Assembly (NCBI GenBank): GCA_020465985.1 | Contig: JAANYP010007543.1 | Location: 124,001-188,000 of the forward strand | From: Centrapalus pauciflorus | Lineage: Eukaryota; Streptophyta; Magnoliopsida; Asterales; Asteraceae | Reading direction: 5' to 3' | Length of the DNA stretch: 64,000 bases | Part shown: in pieces, positions 36,901 to 51,771 of the stretch | Layout of the letters: each line of letters starts with the position of its first letter | Numbering within the stretch: the stretch's first letter is position 1 | The notes under the pieces: model-generated | Seen by the model: the letters and a program-made list of their open reading frames with translations, nothing else | What the model was told of the DNA's origin: nothing | Database searches by the model: none | Translations under genes and position numbers: made by a program

Positions 36901-37653
36901 CAATTATACTAGTTGTGTATATTTTGTGTTAGCAATAAGATTATATGTATTTATCCTATATATTTAAACATATAAAATAATATTGTAAGTTAATATAATA
37001 ATCTTAACAATAAGATTACATATATATTTTATCCTATATATTATACATAAAATATACACAACTAATAAATTTTGATAAAAAGTTATAATTCAAATACTAG
37101 ATTAAATATAAAAAAGTAAACTAGAAAAACAATAATTATAAAACGAAAGTAAACTTGAAAAAAATAGAAGCTAATGTATATAAAAAACAAAAGATATATA
37201 CTAAATTAAAAAAGTGCAATACAACTATATATTCGAAAAGAAAAATAAAAGAAAGAACATAATATATAATCAGTTGATTGTATATAGAAAACTGCAGGAA
37301 AAAAACAAATAAGAAAATACAATAAGTCAATTCGATTTGATTACAAACGAACAAAAATATAATACAATTTTTTTATTGTTAATTTTAATTTGTTTTACTA
37401 TGAAGAATTTACATAGTAAAGTTTACAAAAAATAAATTATATAAAATTATTTAAAGGGATATGATACATTAATTTAAGTTGGATAAATATGATATTTTGA
37501 ATGTTTAGTTGAAAAAAGAAATAAGTAAAGTTATAATGGTCATTAATTAATAATCAATATTAAATTTGAGTTTTAAATGTTCTAAAAATGATTAAATTAA
37601 TGAATTTAGGTATATATGATATTAATGATGTTTAAGAGAGATATATGTGATAT
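33975..37653. mobile_element. Large foldback (CATATATACCC type), split by insertion
   Basis: Inverted arms of about 0.65 kb meet near 36,990 (36,340-36,980 against 37,010-37,650). The left arm continues outward across the 2.2-kb insertion at 34,115-36,329 to about 33,975. The right arm ends earlier, next to a Helitron-like TCTTATATACTATAAAAG at 37,654. The repeated block is ATCATATATACCC. No coding capacity. Confidence 0.6.
34115..36329. mobile_element. Foldback element made of palindromic GATCATTCAC units
   Basis: A perfect 9-bp duplication TATCATTCT (34,106-34,114 and 36,330-36,338) flanks the element. The outer 150 bp are inverted repeats sharing GGTTC, CCTTTAAAAATC and AAGGGTATTTTCGTAATTAC blocks. 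Inside, about 1 kb of tandem units of the type TGATCATTCACATTACTTAAT points one way and another 1 kb points the other way, switching near 35,125. The unit itself contains the palindrome TGAATGATCATTCA. Peptides such as VNDQLSN read across it because the unit is about 21 bp; they are not genes. The ends and motif relate it to the MITEs at 4,048 and 41,383. Confidence 0.85.
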
Positions 37654-40176
37654 CTTATATACTATAAAAGTTGAGTCCTAACCCTAATAAATATTGGTAA
37701 TCAATTTTGTTTTTGTATAATTTAATTCATTTAATAGATAACATAAAACTCTAAATTTATCAAAACTTGATGATCAATTTTATTTTTCTATAAATTAATG
37801 GTAATCAATTTTGTTTTTTATAATTAAATTCATTTAATAGATGGCATAAAACTCTAAATTTATTAGATCTTGATGATCAAATTTATTTTTCTATAAATTA
37901 ATTCATTTCGTAAAAATATAAACCTCTAGATATATTGTTCAAATCAAATCGCTTTCCAAATAATAATATTAGATGATCAATTTTATTTTTCTATAAGTTA
38001 ATTCATTTCATAAATAATATAAACATCTAGATATATTGTTCAAATTAAATCGTTTTCCAAATAATAATATTATATTTATCATAATAAATGTAGGTTATAA
38101 ATTTTGTTTTTGCGTAATTTAATTCATTTCATAAATAATATAAATCTCTAGATTTGTTAAATGTATTTAAATAATTTTATTTTTTATAAATTAGTTTATT
38201 TCATAAGTAATATGAACCTCGAGATATATTGTTTAAAGTAAATCATTTTATAAATAATATATTGTTTATTTCATGAAAATAAGGGCTTATTTTCACCAAA
38301 AGAATATGAATCTGTTAAAAATATTACATAATTTTTTTTACATTTAAAATCTAATTTGAGTCTCATGTATGTATAGTTGTGTTAATGTTTTAAATTTCAT
38401 TTTTAATTTATCTTCTTTTATATTTAAAAATTGTGTCTCATTTAAATTTTTACTTTTTTTGTTTAATGTCATTACCGTTCCACGACCCTTGGTTATCTAA
38501 AATTAATTGTTACTTTATAATTACAAAGAAAATGAATGATCATCAAAAGTTTTAAATTGTATGGGTTGCAAATAATTCATTTGTCAACCTAAAACGTTCT
38601 CATTTCTCCTAGAATTTCACCGGTTAGTTTTCTTCTTGATTTATTCTTCTTTTATTTTGCAAATATCAAGTTCGTTCTTCATCTTTAACACATGTATGTT
38701 CATTCTATTTTGTGAAATCGATTATTGTTTTTATTTTGTGATTTTTTATATTTGACAGTGCAACCATCCATGCAAAGAAGTTATTGACAAATCGATTTTC
38801 TAGAAAAAAAATTTTTGTGTGTTCTTCAATCCATACATTGATAATTCTTTTTACATTTAATGATATATTTATTAAATCATTTCGAATTATATGTTTTTAT
38901 TAATAAATTGTTTATGTTGATGTTGGTGATTGATATTCTCTATATTGATTTGTCAAATATCCTAAAGGTTCGTTACTAAAAAATATATATGTCAATGTCA
39001 TATTCACCAACATGTATAGATTATTGTCATCGATCCTTTCAACTATATATATTGTTAAACAATAATAATTTTTTTAAATGTTTTAACAACTAAATTTTTG
39101 TTTCCTTATACTTGAATTCTTCTATGAATATCATCTTGATAATTTTTCAACAATAAAAGTTTTACAATATTTTATTTTTAATATGATTTATTTTTATTTC
39201 AATTCATTTTTGAAGAATTTTCAATAAAAATTGATACAGAAACTTTATTGAATACCGTACGGTTTAATAAAAATTATAATGTATTTTATTTTAACCAACA
39301 TTACACAATTTGATATTGTGAATACTAATATTGAAGTTAATTTAATGACACTATTTCCAACTATGTTTATACATATTCTGAGTCTATTATATTCCCTTAA
39401 TATTAACAATGCACTATATATTTTACTTGAAGTTTTTACGTTTATTGAATTAATAATTTAACTTTTTTAATTAGTATGTTTCATTTAGTGTAGTATTTCG
39501 TTTTGTTATTTGGTTCTGATTTCATTATGGTAAAAAGAAACAATATGAATTACCTAGCGTTGTTTTTTATATTGTAATTAGACAAAAAAAAAAAAGCATA
39601 TGATTAAATCAATGCTCAAAATTTGAAATTTATAACTTTTTACAATTATTTAAAAAATTTTAACTATAAAAATTTTAGATTAAACTTTCTATTCAAATTA
39701 CCAAATAGGTTATTATCTTTTTCTAAAATTTTATAAAAATAGAGTTAATAAAATCATAGATAATAACATTATATTAACTATTTATGATTATTTTAGAAAA
39801 CAACAATTAAAAATCAATAATACTAAAATATGTATTTAATTTTTAGGAAAATATATTATATAAATATGCATTGGAAATTTGGAATCATGATTTTTAAGTT
39901 TTAATTGCGTTATGTAAACTTTATAATGCAAATTTATTCTTATTTAATTGATAATGATAAATATTATGAATTGTTGGTACTTAATTTGTAACTCTTTATT
40001 TTCTCATTTGTATTTCATTAGTCCATCTCTCATTTATTTGACATGACTAATTATTACTAATACAAAATTAAATCGAATTAAGATCACTAATAAACGATGG
40101 TGATAATGTTTTATTCACTTATAAATAATATAACTTTGAGATTAATTGATTTATTTTATATTACTTAAATCACTTC
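37654..40176. other. AT-rich region with degenerate repeats
   Basis: It may start with a Helitron 5' end (TCTTATATACTATAAAAG at 37,654). At 37,700-38,260 there are degenerate direct repeats of roughly 115-180 bp (AATTCATTT..TAAATAATATAAACNTCTAGATATATTG type). No gene or 3' Helitron end recognised. Confidence 0.4.
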
Positions 40177-40180
40177 ATAG

Positions 40181-40253
<73 letters not shown>
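40177..40253. repeat. (AAT)n microsatellite
   Basis: Perfect AAT array, followed by ATT units in the reverse sense. Confidence 0.95.
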
Positions 40254-40255
<2 letters not shown>

Positions 40256-40515
40256 TCATTATTATTATTATTATCAAAAATGAACATTTACATTTATTAA
40301 CTAGTTAATTTGAGCACTTGAATAATATTGTAAAATTTTAATTTAAGATTAACATTTATCATATTAATTTGGTAACTAAAGATTTTAGGCAATTCTATTT
40401 ATTATATAGAATCGTTTAATGTTTTGAAATTATTCAATTTCATAATTAAATGTTCAAATTTAAAATATATTTGTTGTACTTGATTTCATTTTAATAAATG
40501 TTAAAATAAATTCAA

Positions 40516-40958
40516 TTGATCACTTCCAAATTTAACAAAAGTCACACAAATTCAAAAAGAATGATGGAGATATTGATGCATTTCATATTAATCGTTCAAT
40601 TCGTGATGCATATCGATTTTATCTATACAATTCGTGATGCATCACTGTTAATCATCATCTTCATGTTCATCGTTTATCATCATCGTTCATCATCTTCGTA
40701 TTCATCGTTTATCAGCATCGTTCATCTATGCATAGTGTTCATCATGGTGCATCTATGCATAGTGTTCATCATGGTGCATCGTTGTTAATCATCAACATTA
40801 TTGTTCCAATGGATGCATCAGCGTGTTCATCATCATCTTCTTCGTTCTTCGTGTTCTTCGTCTTTCATCGTATTGTTCATCATCGGTTCCATATCTTGTT
40901 CATCATAATCGCGGCGGCGGCGGCGGCGGTAGTTGGCGGGACTCCTCGATGCATACAG

Positions 40959-40996
<38 letters not shown>

Positions 40997-41293
40997 CGGT
41001 GGAGAGGTGGTTACAACAAAGGTGATCGTAGTGGTGGTGGTGGTGGTGTGGATACGGTGGGGAGAGAGAAAGAGAGAGAGAAAGAGAAATAAAGAAAGAG
41101 AGAGATATGAGGAGGTGATTACTTTTTTTGAATATTTATTCCTTATTTATTTCTAATTTACCTATTATAATTAATTCGATATATTTAATTTACACATTCA
41201 ATATTCCAGAAATACCCTTAGTGCACCCTTGTTTGATTCTCTGGTGCACAAAAGTTCCTAGAGGTACCTCGGTGCATAAAAGTTCTCAATTGA

Positions 41294-41329
<36 letters not shown>
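40516..41329. repeat. ATGCATCA / TTCATC repeats, GGC and GA tracts
   Basis: It starts with reiterated GTGATGCATCA and TTCATCATC motifs and a 31-bp direct duplication (CATCTATGCATAGTGTTCATC... at about 40,724 and 40,755). Then come a GGC run (about 40,910-40,930), GA runs (40,962-40,994 and 41,060-41,110) and a CT run (41,296-41,329). ORFs here are repeat translations. The right edge (GGTGCATAAAAGTTCTCAAT) may be the end of an element related to the neighbouring MITE. Confidence 0.6.
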
Positions 41330-44029
<2,700 letters not shown>

Positions 44030-44037
44030 TATATATA

Positions 44038-45442
44038 CAGGGCCAGTCCTGAGCATTTTCATGCCCCGGGCGAGATAGAATAATGATGCCTTGTAAAAAA
44101 TTTCAAACATACTATATGGAACCTACTCAATCTAAGTGGTTCATCCCAATTAAAAAGCTTCAAAAACCTTTTTAAACAACAAATACAGCAGAAACTACCT
44201 AATCAAGTAGTAAAAGAGTGTCAATGTCAATGACCTGCTACTGACTGCATAGGCCTTACAATTCTTACATTAATTGGTCATAAACATAAGTAAAAATGCT
44301 CATGTAAAGCAAGACTTTGATATATTTTGATCAACCTATAATCATAGTTTCATCATCCAAATTAAATTGCAAACAAGCAAAATTTTCACGTGTGTTCAAC
44401 CCACAATCCAAGAATACTGCAAACAGCTCATATCAAAGTTCTAGTTCCTTCTTACAATAGTTACCGGTTAATTATAAAACTTCTACTAAAAACATACCAC
44501 TAAAAAAATAAAAAATATTGTAGTATTGAGTGACATCATTACGATTAAAACTGAATAGCAGAATCATCTAACACGCACAATTAGAAGATAATTTCAAGAA
44601 ACGATCGTGTAAAAAATGAATGAATCATTATGACAATTGAACCAAAAATTTCAAAAAAGAATTTATAAATTGATTGTATGTTGAAGGATTTACAACAGCA
44701 AGTAGTGTCTCAACAATATGCAAGAGCACCAATGCCCTTTGGCTAACTAGTATTGTGCGTGCCTTTTTACCCAGTAGCATGGTGCTTCCATTGCAATTTC
44801 AAAACAAACTATAGAAAAAAACAACTCTAACCATTGGCAAGATCAACCACACATCTAGATTAAAAGATAAACGAAAAACACACAGATCTAAAAAATCAAC
44901 AACAAAAACTTACTTGTGGTGGATGATTTATAATATGATAGAGGCACCAGGGGCGGCCATGAGGTGTACCAAGAACGACGACAGAGAGTTAGGCGAGAGA
45001 AAAGTGTGGATCTAATTATTGACGAAATCCATCACTAATCTAGATCAGATGGTAAACTACTAAACCAAGAAAATACAAAATCAACAATTAAACCACGAGA
45101 GTACACAAGCGTGATGAGTTTGCCCTGTGAATCCATGAAGAGTTTGTGTGCTGATTGAGAAAAAGACAGCTTTTCTTTTACCGTTAAAGGTGTGAGGATG
45201 TCTGATTGTCCGGCAATCGTTCCTTGTTCCATCAACATGACTTTCCTTCTACTATTCCTAACTCTTCGGATTCTGAGCATGCGCCCCATTTGTTGCCTCT
45301 GACTGCATTGGTATCCCATATATTTTGGTGATTTGGACCAAAATTAAACCTAGTATAATGGAAATTGTGCTATATATTTAATGCCCCTTGTATTTTGTTG
45401 CCCTGGGCTGGGGCCCAGGTCGCCCCCCTATCAGGGCCGGGC

Positions 45443-45445
<3 letters not shown>
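44038..45445. mobile_element. hAT-type element, 1,408 bp, in TA repeats
   Basis: The left end CAGGGCCAGTCCTGAGC and the inverted right end CAGGCCCGGCCCTGATAG are followed by GCCCCGGGCG/GCCCAGGGCA blocks. The flanks are TATATATA on both sides, consistent with an 8-bp duplication but within TA repeats. Inside is a 94-codon minus ORF (45,035-45,319), basic at the N terminus (RMLRIRRVRNSRRK), that I do not recognise. There is no hAT transposase. Confidence 0.75.
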
Positions 45446-45517
<72 letters not shown>

Positions 45518-45601
45518 ATTGCATAAATTGTGTCAAAACTGATTTCATTGTATAAATTGATAAAAGATGGAAACGTCATTGCATGTTATGAAGTTAACCC
45601 G

Positions 45602-45676
<75 letters not shown>

Positions 45677-45733
45677 TACTATTACTATTACTACTACTAC
45701 TATTGCAATTGCTATTGCTATTCCTATTACTAT
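45446..45733. repeat. (TA)n and (ATT)n/(ACT)n microsatellites
   Basis: A TA array directly after the hAT end (to about 45,513), then from 45,606 an ATT array that degrades into ACT and GCT/CCT variants. Tyr-only, Ile-only and Asn-only ORFs come from it. Confidence 0.9.
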
Positions 45734-46585
45734 TACTACTACTAGTACTAGGGTTTATTATGAAAAAACACAATTGACTCAAACAGAAAAATCGATAGAA
45801 ACCTTCAAATATACCACACAAGCACACCCATAAACCCTTGAATCGCATAAGAAACACAAGCAAGATACTCGATACCATCAAATACCTTCAAACACCTTCG
45901 ATACTCGATACCATCAAGCAATTAGTTCTACACAATTTGTTTAATTATCCATATACCCAAACGGCGTTATAAGGTTTAAAAAATTATTTTTGTCACATGT
46001 ATACGACATCTGAGTCATATTTGTCACATAGCTATCAAGTAAACTATTCAAAAGGTTAAATAAATAAAAAAGAATGGTTCCATGAATTTTTCCAAGACGA
46101 GATACACTTCTAATGCAACGATTTTGATAGAACAGTTTAATCAAAATATATAAAAAGTACTTTGATTTTTTTATTGGATTTTTGCATATAAAACCCGCAG
46201 TTGTTATCTTTTCGATTAAGTCTCTTGACTTTAATTTTGTCTCGTAAATTTCCTAACAAACGAAAAATCACTAAAATGACGTTTTTTGAAAAAAAAATAT
46301 TGATCTTTAAGTGGTTGTAACGATGTAAAAGTCCTACGTAATATCTATGTTAAACAAAATAATCGGTTAAATGTTTTACGTGACATTTATGTTAGTATTT
46401 CATTAGGTTTGAAGGATACGAATATTGTGCCGAAGTTCAACATGGATGCAACGTAGGGTTTCTAATTGGTTACTTTGTTTAACATAAATGTCATTTAGGA
46501 CTTTTACATGGATACAATCGCTTAAAGCCCAAAAATATAAAAACATCATTTAAATGAGTTTTAATTGGTTGTGGTATTCATGAGA
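45734..46585. other. Spacer, no gene seen
   Basis: AT-rich, with a three-times repeated ATACTCGATACCATCAA motif at about 45,866-45,918. No gene recognised. Confidence 0.45.
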
Positions 46586-46593
46586 TAAAAATA

Positions 46594-47145
46594 GAGATGA
46601 CAAAAAAAACCGAACCCGACGGGAAAAAAAACCAAAAACTGATAATCGGGACGGGTGAACCTGATTAAGTTAAACGGGGGATGAGACGGGTATGATATTA
46701 ATAATATCCGTCCCGTATACCCGATTACATACATCGTTGAAATCCCCGAATACCCCGATTACTTTTTAATAACGAAATGCTATTTATATTGTATATATAT
46801 TATATATAAAAGATGAATATATTTATCTATTTTATATATTATACGTAAAAATTATTATGTATAACTTAGTGAACTTGTTTATTTACATATAACTTATTGA
46901 AATAATGTTTTTTTCGTTATCATTTGATAGTAATACAAATTTAATTTAATATCAGTATTGTAATTTTTACATACATGGACATTTTAAGCATAAATTATGA
47001 ACCATGTGGTTAAATTTCATATCATTAATTTATAAATGGGTTCCCCGATTCCCCACGGGTTTTCCCGCGTACCCAATGGGAATCCCCGTTTAATACCCGC
47101 GGTTTTTTTAACGGGGTCGGGATTTTCCGCTCGTTGTCATCCCTA
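46594..47145. mobile_element. hAT-like MITE, 552 bp
   Basis: Ends TAGAGATGACAA and, inverted, TAGGGATGACAA, flanked by GATAAAAA and AATAAAAA (7 of 8 match). The interior has CCGAACCCGACGGG-type and CCCGATTACC-type blocks near both ends. No coding sequence. Confidence 0.75.
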
Positions 47146-47281
47146 AATAAAAATAATTAAGAGCCTTAATTTAAAAAAAAAAAGAAGGAAACTTTGGATT
47201 TTTACATAAAAATCCTTTTTTTAAAGTAATTATCCTTTTTTACCAAAGTTTTCAAGTTTGACCATTTAAATATTTCCAAAA

Positions 47282-47339
47282 TGGGCTAAACTGGATTTTA
47301 TTTGATGTGGCCCAAGTCTGAAAACTTCAAATTTGGGCC
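47282..47339 (+). promoter_or_regulatory. Three site II (TGGGCC/T) motifs upstream of the CxxC gene
   Basis: TGGGCT at 47,282-47,287, TGGGCC on the reverse strand at 47,309-47,314 and TGGGCC at 47,334-47,339 lie about 200-260 bp before the ATG at 47,541. In plants, clustered TGGGCY motifs mark many promoters of housekeeping and organelle-related genes. Their role here is inferred. Confidence 0.5.
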
Positions 47340-47540
47340 GATACCAGATTAAATGAACATACGTGGACGTCGGTGCTCCGGTGAATGAACGGCGGATTGA
47401 CGGTTGTCGACGTGGTCATTTCTGAGCGACGTTTGATGCTTAAACTCGGTGGTTCCGAGTAGTCTATCAACTCTCATACTACATCGGATAATCGATCTTT
47501 ACTTTTATGTTTAGGTGTTGCATTCTGGCGGAGAACAGCC

Positions 47541-48230
47541 ATGGATGCGATTTCGATCTTACAAAATCAACCAACAATCGGTTTCAAGAGCTTTCCACAA
47601 AGCAATGGAAGATTCAACAAACTATATGACGGAAACCGTCACCGGTTCAGCAGCAGAACGAAGAGAATATCTGCAGTTGTTGAAGTCTCAACCATAACTT
47701 CCGATCCGATTGCGCCACAGATCACCTGGCAAATTGTTGTTGGCTCCATTGGTCAGTATCTCCTAATTTCCTCAATCGACAACCACAAATTTCTTAGAAA
47801 AAGTGCTTCAGTTCCTTGAAGTTACTTGATTCCGTTTCATTTTTGTATATAATAATTAGGGATATCCGGTGTTTGATTTTGGAATTGCAGCTGGAGTTAC
47901 GCCTTTCGTAGTTGCTGGAATCGAATTTAGCAAGAGAATTGTAAGCCAAAATCATATTCCTTGTACTTGTAATCGGATTAAGGTTTGGTTATAAACATAA
48001 AATTTTCGCCATGGCAGGTGGCTCAGAAGAAATGCATGGAGTGTGGAGGTTCTGGGCTTGTTTTGATCAAAAAAGAGTATGTACGCTGCCCTAATTGTGG
48101 TAAGCAATAAACTAGATTTGAGTGTATGCAGTGATTACTGAACTTTTGACATTAATTTGATTTTATTTTTGTGTTTTCTGTAGGTGGATTTCTGCCATGG
48201 CAATCCTGGAAAAGATTCTTTACTGGTTAA
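47541..48230 (+). CDS. Small plastid-type protein with paired CxxC motifs (At1g22630/SSUH2-like)
   Basis: Four exons with GT-AG introns and consistent phases: 47,541-47,751, 47,891-47,940, 48,018-48,099 and 48,184-48,230 (129 residues). The first 50 residues are rich in Ser, Arg and Lys and poor in acidic residues, as in a chloroplast transit peptide. Then come a conserved-looking TSDPIAPQITWQIVVGS, a hydrophobic segment (AGVTPFVVAGIEF) likely to cross a membrane, KKCMECGGSG, RCPNCGG and the end FLPWQSWKRFFTG. The two CxxC-GG motifs resemble half of a DnaJ-type zinc finger. I relate it to the Arabidopsis At1g22630 family from memory; that link needs a search. No stops or frameshifts, and host-like exon structure, make it the clearest housekeeping-type gene in the window. 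Upstream site II motifs fit this. Confidence 0.8.
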
Positions 48231-48312
48231 ATTCTATCTCATCTCAGTGTAGATTCAAGTTTAAACACAATATACATGTCGTCAATATGATACAATATGC
48301 AAACTGTTGTTG

Positions 48313-48386
<74 letters not shown>

Positions 48387-49139
48387 TTATTTATTTATTT
48401 CGATTCCTTGTAGATTTGTTAATTGATAACCTTTATGTGCTATTAAACAAACTTGCATAGGTGTCAAGACGATATGTCTGCAGTCTTCTTAGTCCTGGTA
48501 ATTTCATGTTGTCGTGAAGTCCTGACTGGCGACTGTAGGACTTATAATGTTTGCATTAACTAGACTTCTCTTTGAACCATTGCAAATGCCTTATGAACAT
48601 TGATACAAACATAATTCAAAGATTGAAGGCCACCAAGTAGTCTCAAATGGAGACCTAACCCTCAATAGGCAAGCACAATTTATAACAAGACATTGGTCTC
48701 TCAACGTGGTCAAGACTAGCGTTGATAACGAGCCAAGCTATTAGGTTAAGAACTTAAGCTTCAACTTGATTTGATAGAGTTTTCTTGATTTAAGAGTTAA
48801 AACTCAGCTCACGAGATTTGAGTTCTATATAAGGGATCAAAAGTATACATCAAAACTATAAAGTGAGCTCAAATAGCTTAAAAATGTTCATGAGAATTAT
48901 ACTGTCAAAGCAAGCTCGCTTAGAATTTGACTAAAAAATATAGACCCAAAACTTAACTATGCAACAAGTACATACATGGTGCTCGAAAAGAATTTGAATC
49001 AAATTCAAGCTCCTACTGGTACTCGAACTCGAATTACTTGGTTTGCTTGACTTATTTGCAGCTCAGTCGAGGCTATACCAACAGCCTTCAGTGAACTAAG
49101 ATTATGGTGGAAACTCATTAACAATCTACTATTTAAGGG
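48231..49139. other. Downstream spacer with TA array
   Basis: A (TA)n array at 48,317-48,381 followed by TTTA units, then about 0.7 kb without recognised features. The first part is probably the 3' untranslated region of the CxxC gene. Confidence 0.5.
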
Positions 49140-49419
49140 TTATATACAACTTTTAATCACACTCTAACTGTGGGAGAGTTGTTGCAACAATGTCTCTATT
49201 GACGGAACATTCGGACTGTTGTAGTACCTGCAGTTCAAAGTTATAAACTTATAATAAAACAAAGTAGCACTGCACTTGTGTTTTTTACAAACAAGTAGCT
49301 TGATTTTTATTCCTGATATAGAATCAAAGTCACCTTCAAATTCATTGCATCTGCATTCATACAATGTTGACAACTTGAGCTCAACCCTAGTAGTGAATGA
49401 TGCAATGATAAGATATGAG
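49140..49419 (-). pseudogene. 3' fragment of a duplicated PARP-fold-like gene
   Basis: On the minus strand, EGDFDSISGIKIKLLVCKK and the following TLNCRYY block match the C-terminal end of the gene at 55,908-58,311. Similarity extends into the 3' flank (AAGTTGTATATAA(C/T)CCTTA). A stretch of about 80 bp is missing relative to that gene, and the match breaks off after GAGCTCAACC at about 49,385. It is the 3' remnant of a tandem copy; the 5' remnant lies at about 54,560-54,720. Confidence 0.7.
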
Positions 49420-49427
49420 ATCTGGGA

Positions 49428-49668
49428 AGGGGTGTTATTCGGGCGGTCTAATCGGGTATCGGGTTATTCAGGTTTTGGGGGTGCGGCCTAACCGACCGAA
49501 ACCAAACCAAATAAGGGGCCAGGTACGCCCGACTTTAGAATTTGTAAACCAGTAACTGAACCGAAAACTCGTATTCGGTTTCATCTTATCCGAATTAGAG
49601 AACCGAGACCCATATAAACCGACCCATTAACCCGTTTTAACTTCGGTTCTGGATTTTTAGACATCCCT
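49428..49668. mobile_element. hAT-like MITE, 241 bp
   Basis: Exact 8-bp duplication ATCTGGGA (49,420-49,427 and 49,669-49,676) and ends AGGGGTGT / AGGGATGT. It is inserted into or beside the pseudogene fragment. Confidence 0.8.
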
Positions 49669-49676
49669 ATCTGGGA

Positions 49677-50320
49677 TATGACAAGTCAGCTGCAGCAACA
49701 ATTATCATCTACGATATCTGATATCACTAACAAGTTTTTTTTTTAATGTGCTTACTTGAATCTTGTTTATATCTGGCTTTGGATTTCATGGAATTTACAG
49801 GAATTTTTGTTGTAGAAAAAGGACGATACTTAACAAGGGAACTAACTATTTTTGTCATAGAAAAGGGCTGTACTTTATAAAATCATATTTAAGATAACAT
49901 ACTGCTTAACCTTTGTTGTTAAATCTGTGTTCTTGCATCTTTTTTTCCCATTATTACTCTTGTGAAATTGACACCTAGAATTTTAGAACTCATTTGACAT
50001 GCTGCTCTAGTCCATTTTCTGTATTCTGATTTCGTTTTGTATTTCCTGCTAGCATCTTGCTAGTCTTACTATTAATAATATCGTTGGATCTGTAGTTGGG
50101 GTGATGGCAATGCCGTAGCTTCTGGCTAGTTATCCTTTTGCTTTTCAAAAAAATTTGACATGCTGCTGAACCTTTATTGTTAAATCTGTGTACTTGCAGC
50201 CCCTAGTTTTTTCCTTTTTCCTCTCTGGATAAATGAACTCAATTTACATACTGCTGCCTGCTGGACCTCTGTCACTATAACCAAATGTCCATATGTATAT
50301 AATTCTGTACATGAAACTAT
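49677..50320. other. Spacer, no gene seen
   Basis: It contains two near-repeats of TTGTTAAATCTGTGT.CTTGCA (about 49,916 and 50,178). No gene recognised; it lies within the torn duplicate described at 49,140 and 54,560. Confidence 0.4.
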
Positions 50321-50324
50321 TATG

Positions 50325-50620
50325 GGAAGTTTGGTACCGTGAAATGGAATGAAATGAAATGAAATTACAAGTTATTTTAACCAATGATAGTTATACATGA
50401 CATTGAAAATGAATAAAAGACTATAAAACTTCTTTCACTTTTCATCTTTTTTACTTTTTTCATGTTGGTAAGGAAGAGGAAAAAAAATGAAATTTGCACT
50501 AAACTACATTCTTTATTCTCTCTCATTGAGAATCAAGACTCTTGTCATATAACAAAAAAAGCTTGTAAACCTTGTGTGATTTCATTCCATTCTATCTCAC
50601 CATACCAAACATTCTCTTAG
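50325..50620. mobile_element. Tourist-like MITE, about 295 bp
   Basis: Ends GGGAAGTTTGGTACCGTG and, inverted, GAGAATGTTTGGTATGGTG are followed by matching GGAATGAAAT blocks. Flanking TTA is possible on both sides, as for PIF/Harbinger MITEs. Confidence 0.6.
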
Positions 50621-50857
50621 TGACTTTTTTGGTTATCAACCGTTTTTTGTCATTGACACTTATCGAATACTAAAGGATTTCATGTTAATCTTTAAATGCA
50701 TGAAGGAGATACAGATTACAGAGTGCATGTTCGTATAAACTAAATGTGATTTTTAGATATGACAAATGGTGGATGAACGTTAAGTAAACAGACCTTGTCA
50801 AAAAGGTATTTTTTTTACGCGGTTTTGTACCACGTAATAGAGGTTTATTTTTTAAAA

Positions 50858-51160
50858 TGGTTTGTTATGAAAAAAACCAATATGTTTTCACGTTTTTTGG
50901 GTTTTCATCCCTTTATGTTACTTTTTTCCATAAAAGTCCTCAAGTTAATTATCTTGTTCGTTTAGTGAAATTTGGATATTAGATCCGATTTTTCAGTTTT
51001 TAAAAACCCGGTTTACTACTTATAACCGGGCTCTAATAGTCAAATTTCACAAAACTAAAAAAATATTTAACTTAAGGATTTTTCAAGGGGGAAATAACAT
51101 TCAGGGACGAAAACGTAAAAAACGTAAAAACATGTTGGTTTTTTTTTTCATAACAAACCC
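50858..51160. mobile_element. GTTTRTTATGAAAA-type MITE, copy 1
   Basis: Inverted ends GGTTTGTTATGAAAAAAACC with internal matching blocks (AGTCCTCAAGTTAA, ACCCGGTTTACTAC against ATAACCGGGCTC). It is related to 58,470-58,766 and, more distantly, to 63,520-63,850. The flanking A/T-rich repeats permit a 9-bp duplication but do not prove it. Confidence 0.65.
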
Positions 51161-51771
51161 TTTTTTAAAAAGATGATTCTTACACGGTCGCATTGTATTG
51201 ACACGTAACGAAGTTATTTCTTCTACGGTCAAGTGTATAAATTTCAAATAATCAGTTTATTGTGCTCTTTAATATTGATATATATGTAACATCTGGTTTC
51301 AACAATTGAAAATATATCTTCAATAAACATTAATCATGATTCATACCCCATATTGACATGTTGTCATGTTATATGATCATTGCCCAAAAACATATACATA
51401 ACCATCCATATTGGTTACACCTCATTTACTGATAATCTATCTAAATCTATAAATAATATTCCTTCCATTCCAATTTCCAAATTAAGTGTCTTATATTTCG
51501 ATTTTAATATGTTTCAAAATAAATGTTCACATCCATAAATAGATAGTTATTATATATATGATTCCAATTATAACATTAATTGTGTGGTCTAAAGAATTAA
51601 GATTATAAAAGTAATTAATAATTAATTGAAAACTGTCATTTTGTTAATTAAAGGTTGTAATCATTATGGCTTTTAACTATGTGTTTATCATTTATTTTGA
51701 GACCTAAGAAGTAATAAAAAAGTAATTATATACTCCATTTTCATACTCTTCTAACGCCGATTTACATTATA
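51161..51771. other. Spacer, no gene seen
   Basis: AT-rich sequence between the MITE and the Helitron; nothing recognised. Confidence 0.4.

Noticed and set aside
37654..38500. Complete Helitron starting TCTTATATACTATAAAAG
   Set aside because: A plausible 5' end only; no hairpin plus CTRR 3' end was found downstream.
40728..41156. 142-residue ORF rich in Ser, Ala, Arg-Glu and Val runs
   Set aside because: Crosses TTCATC, GGC, GA and GTG simple repeats; composition follows the repeats, no domain.
45530..45881. Poly-Tyr, poly-Ile and poly-Asn ORFs
   Set aside because: Translations of the ATT microsatellite.
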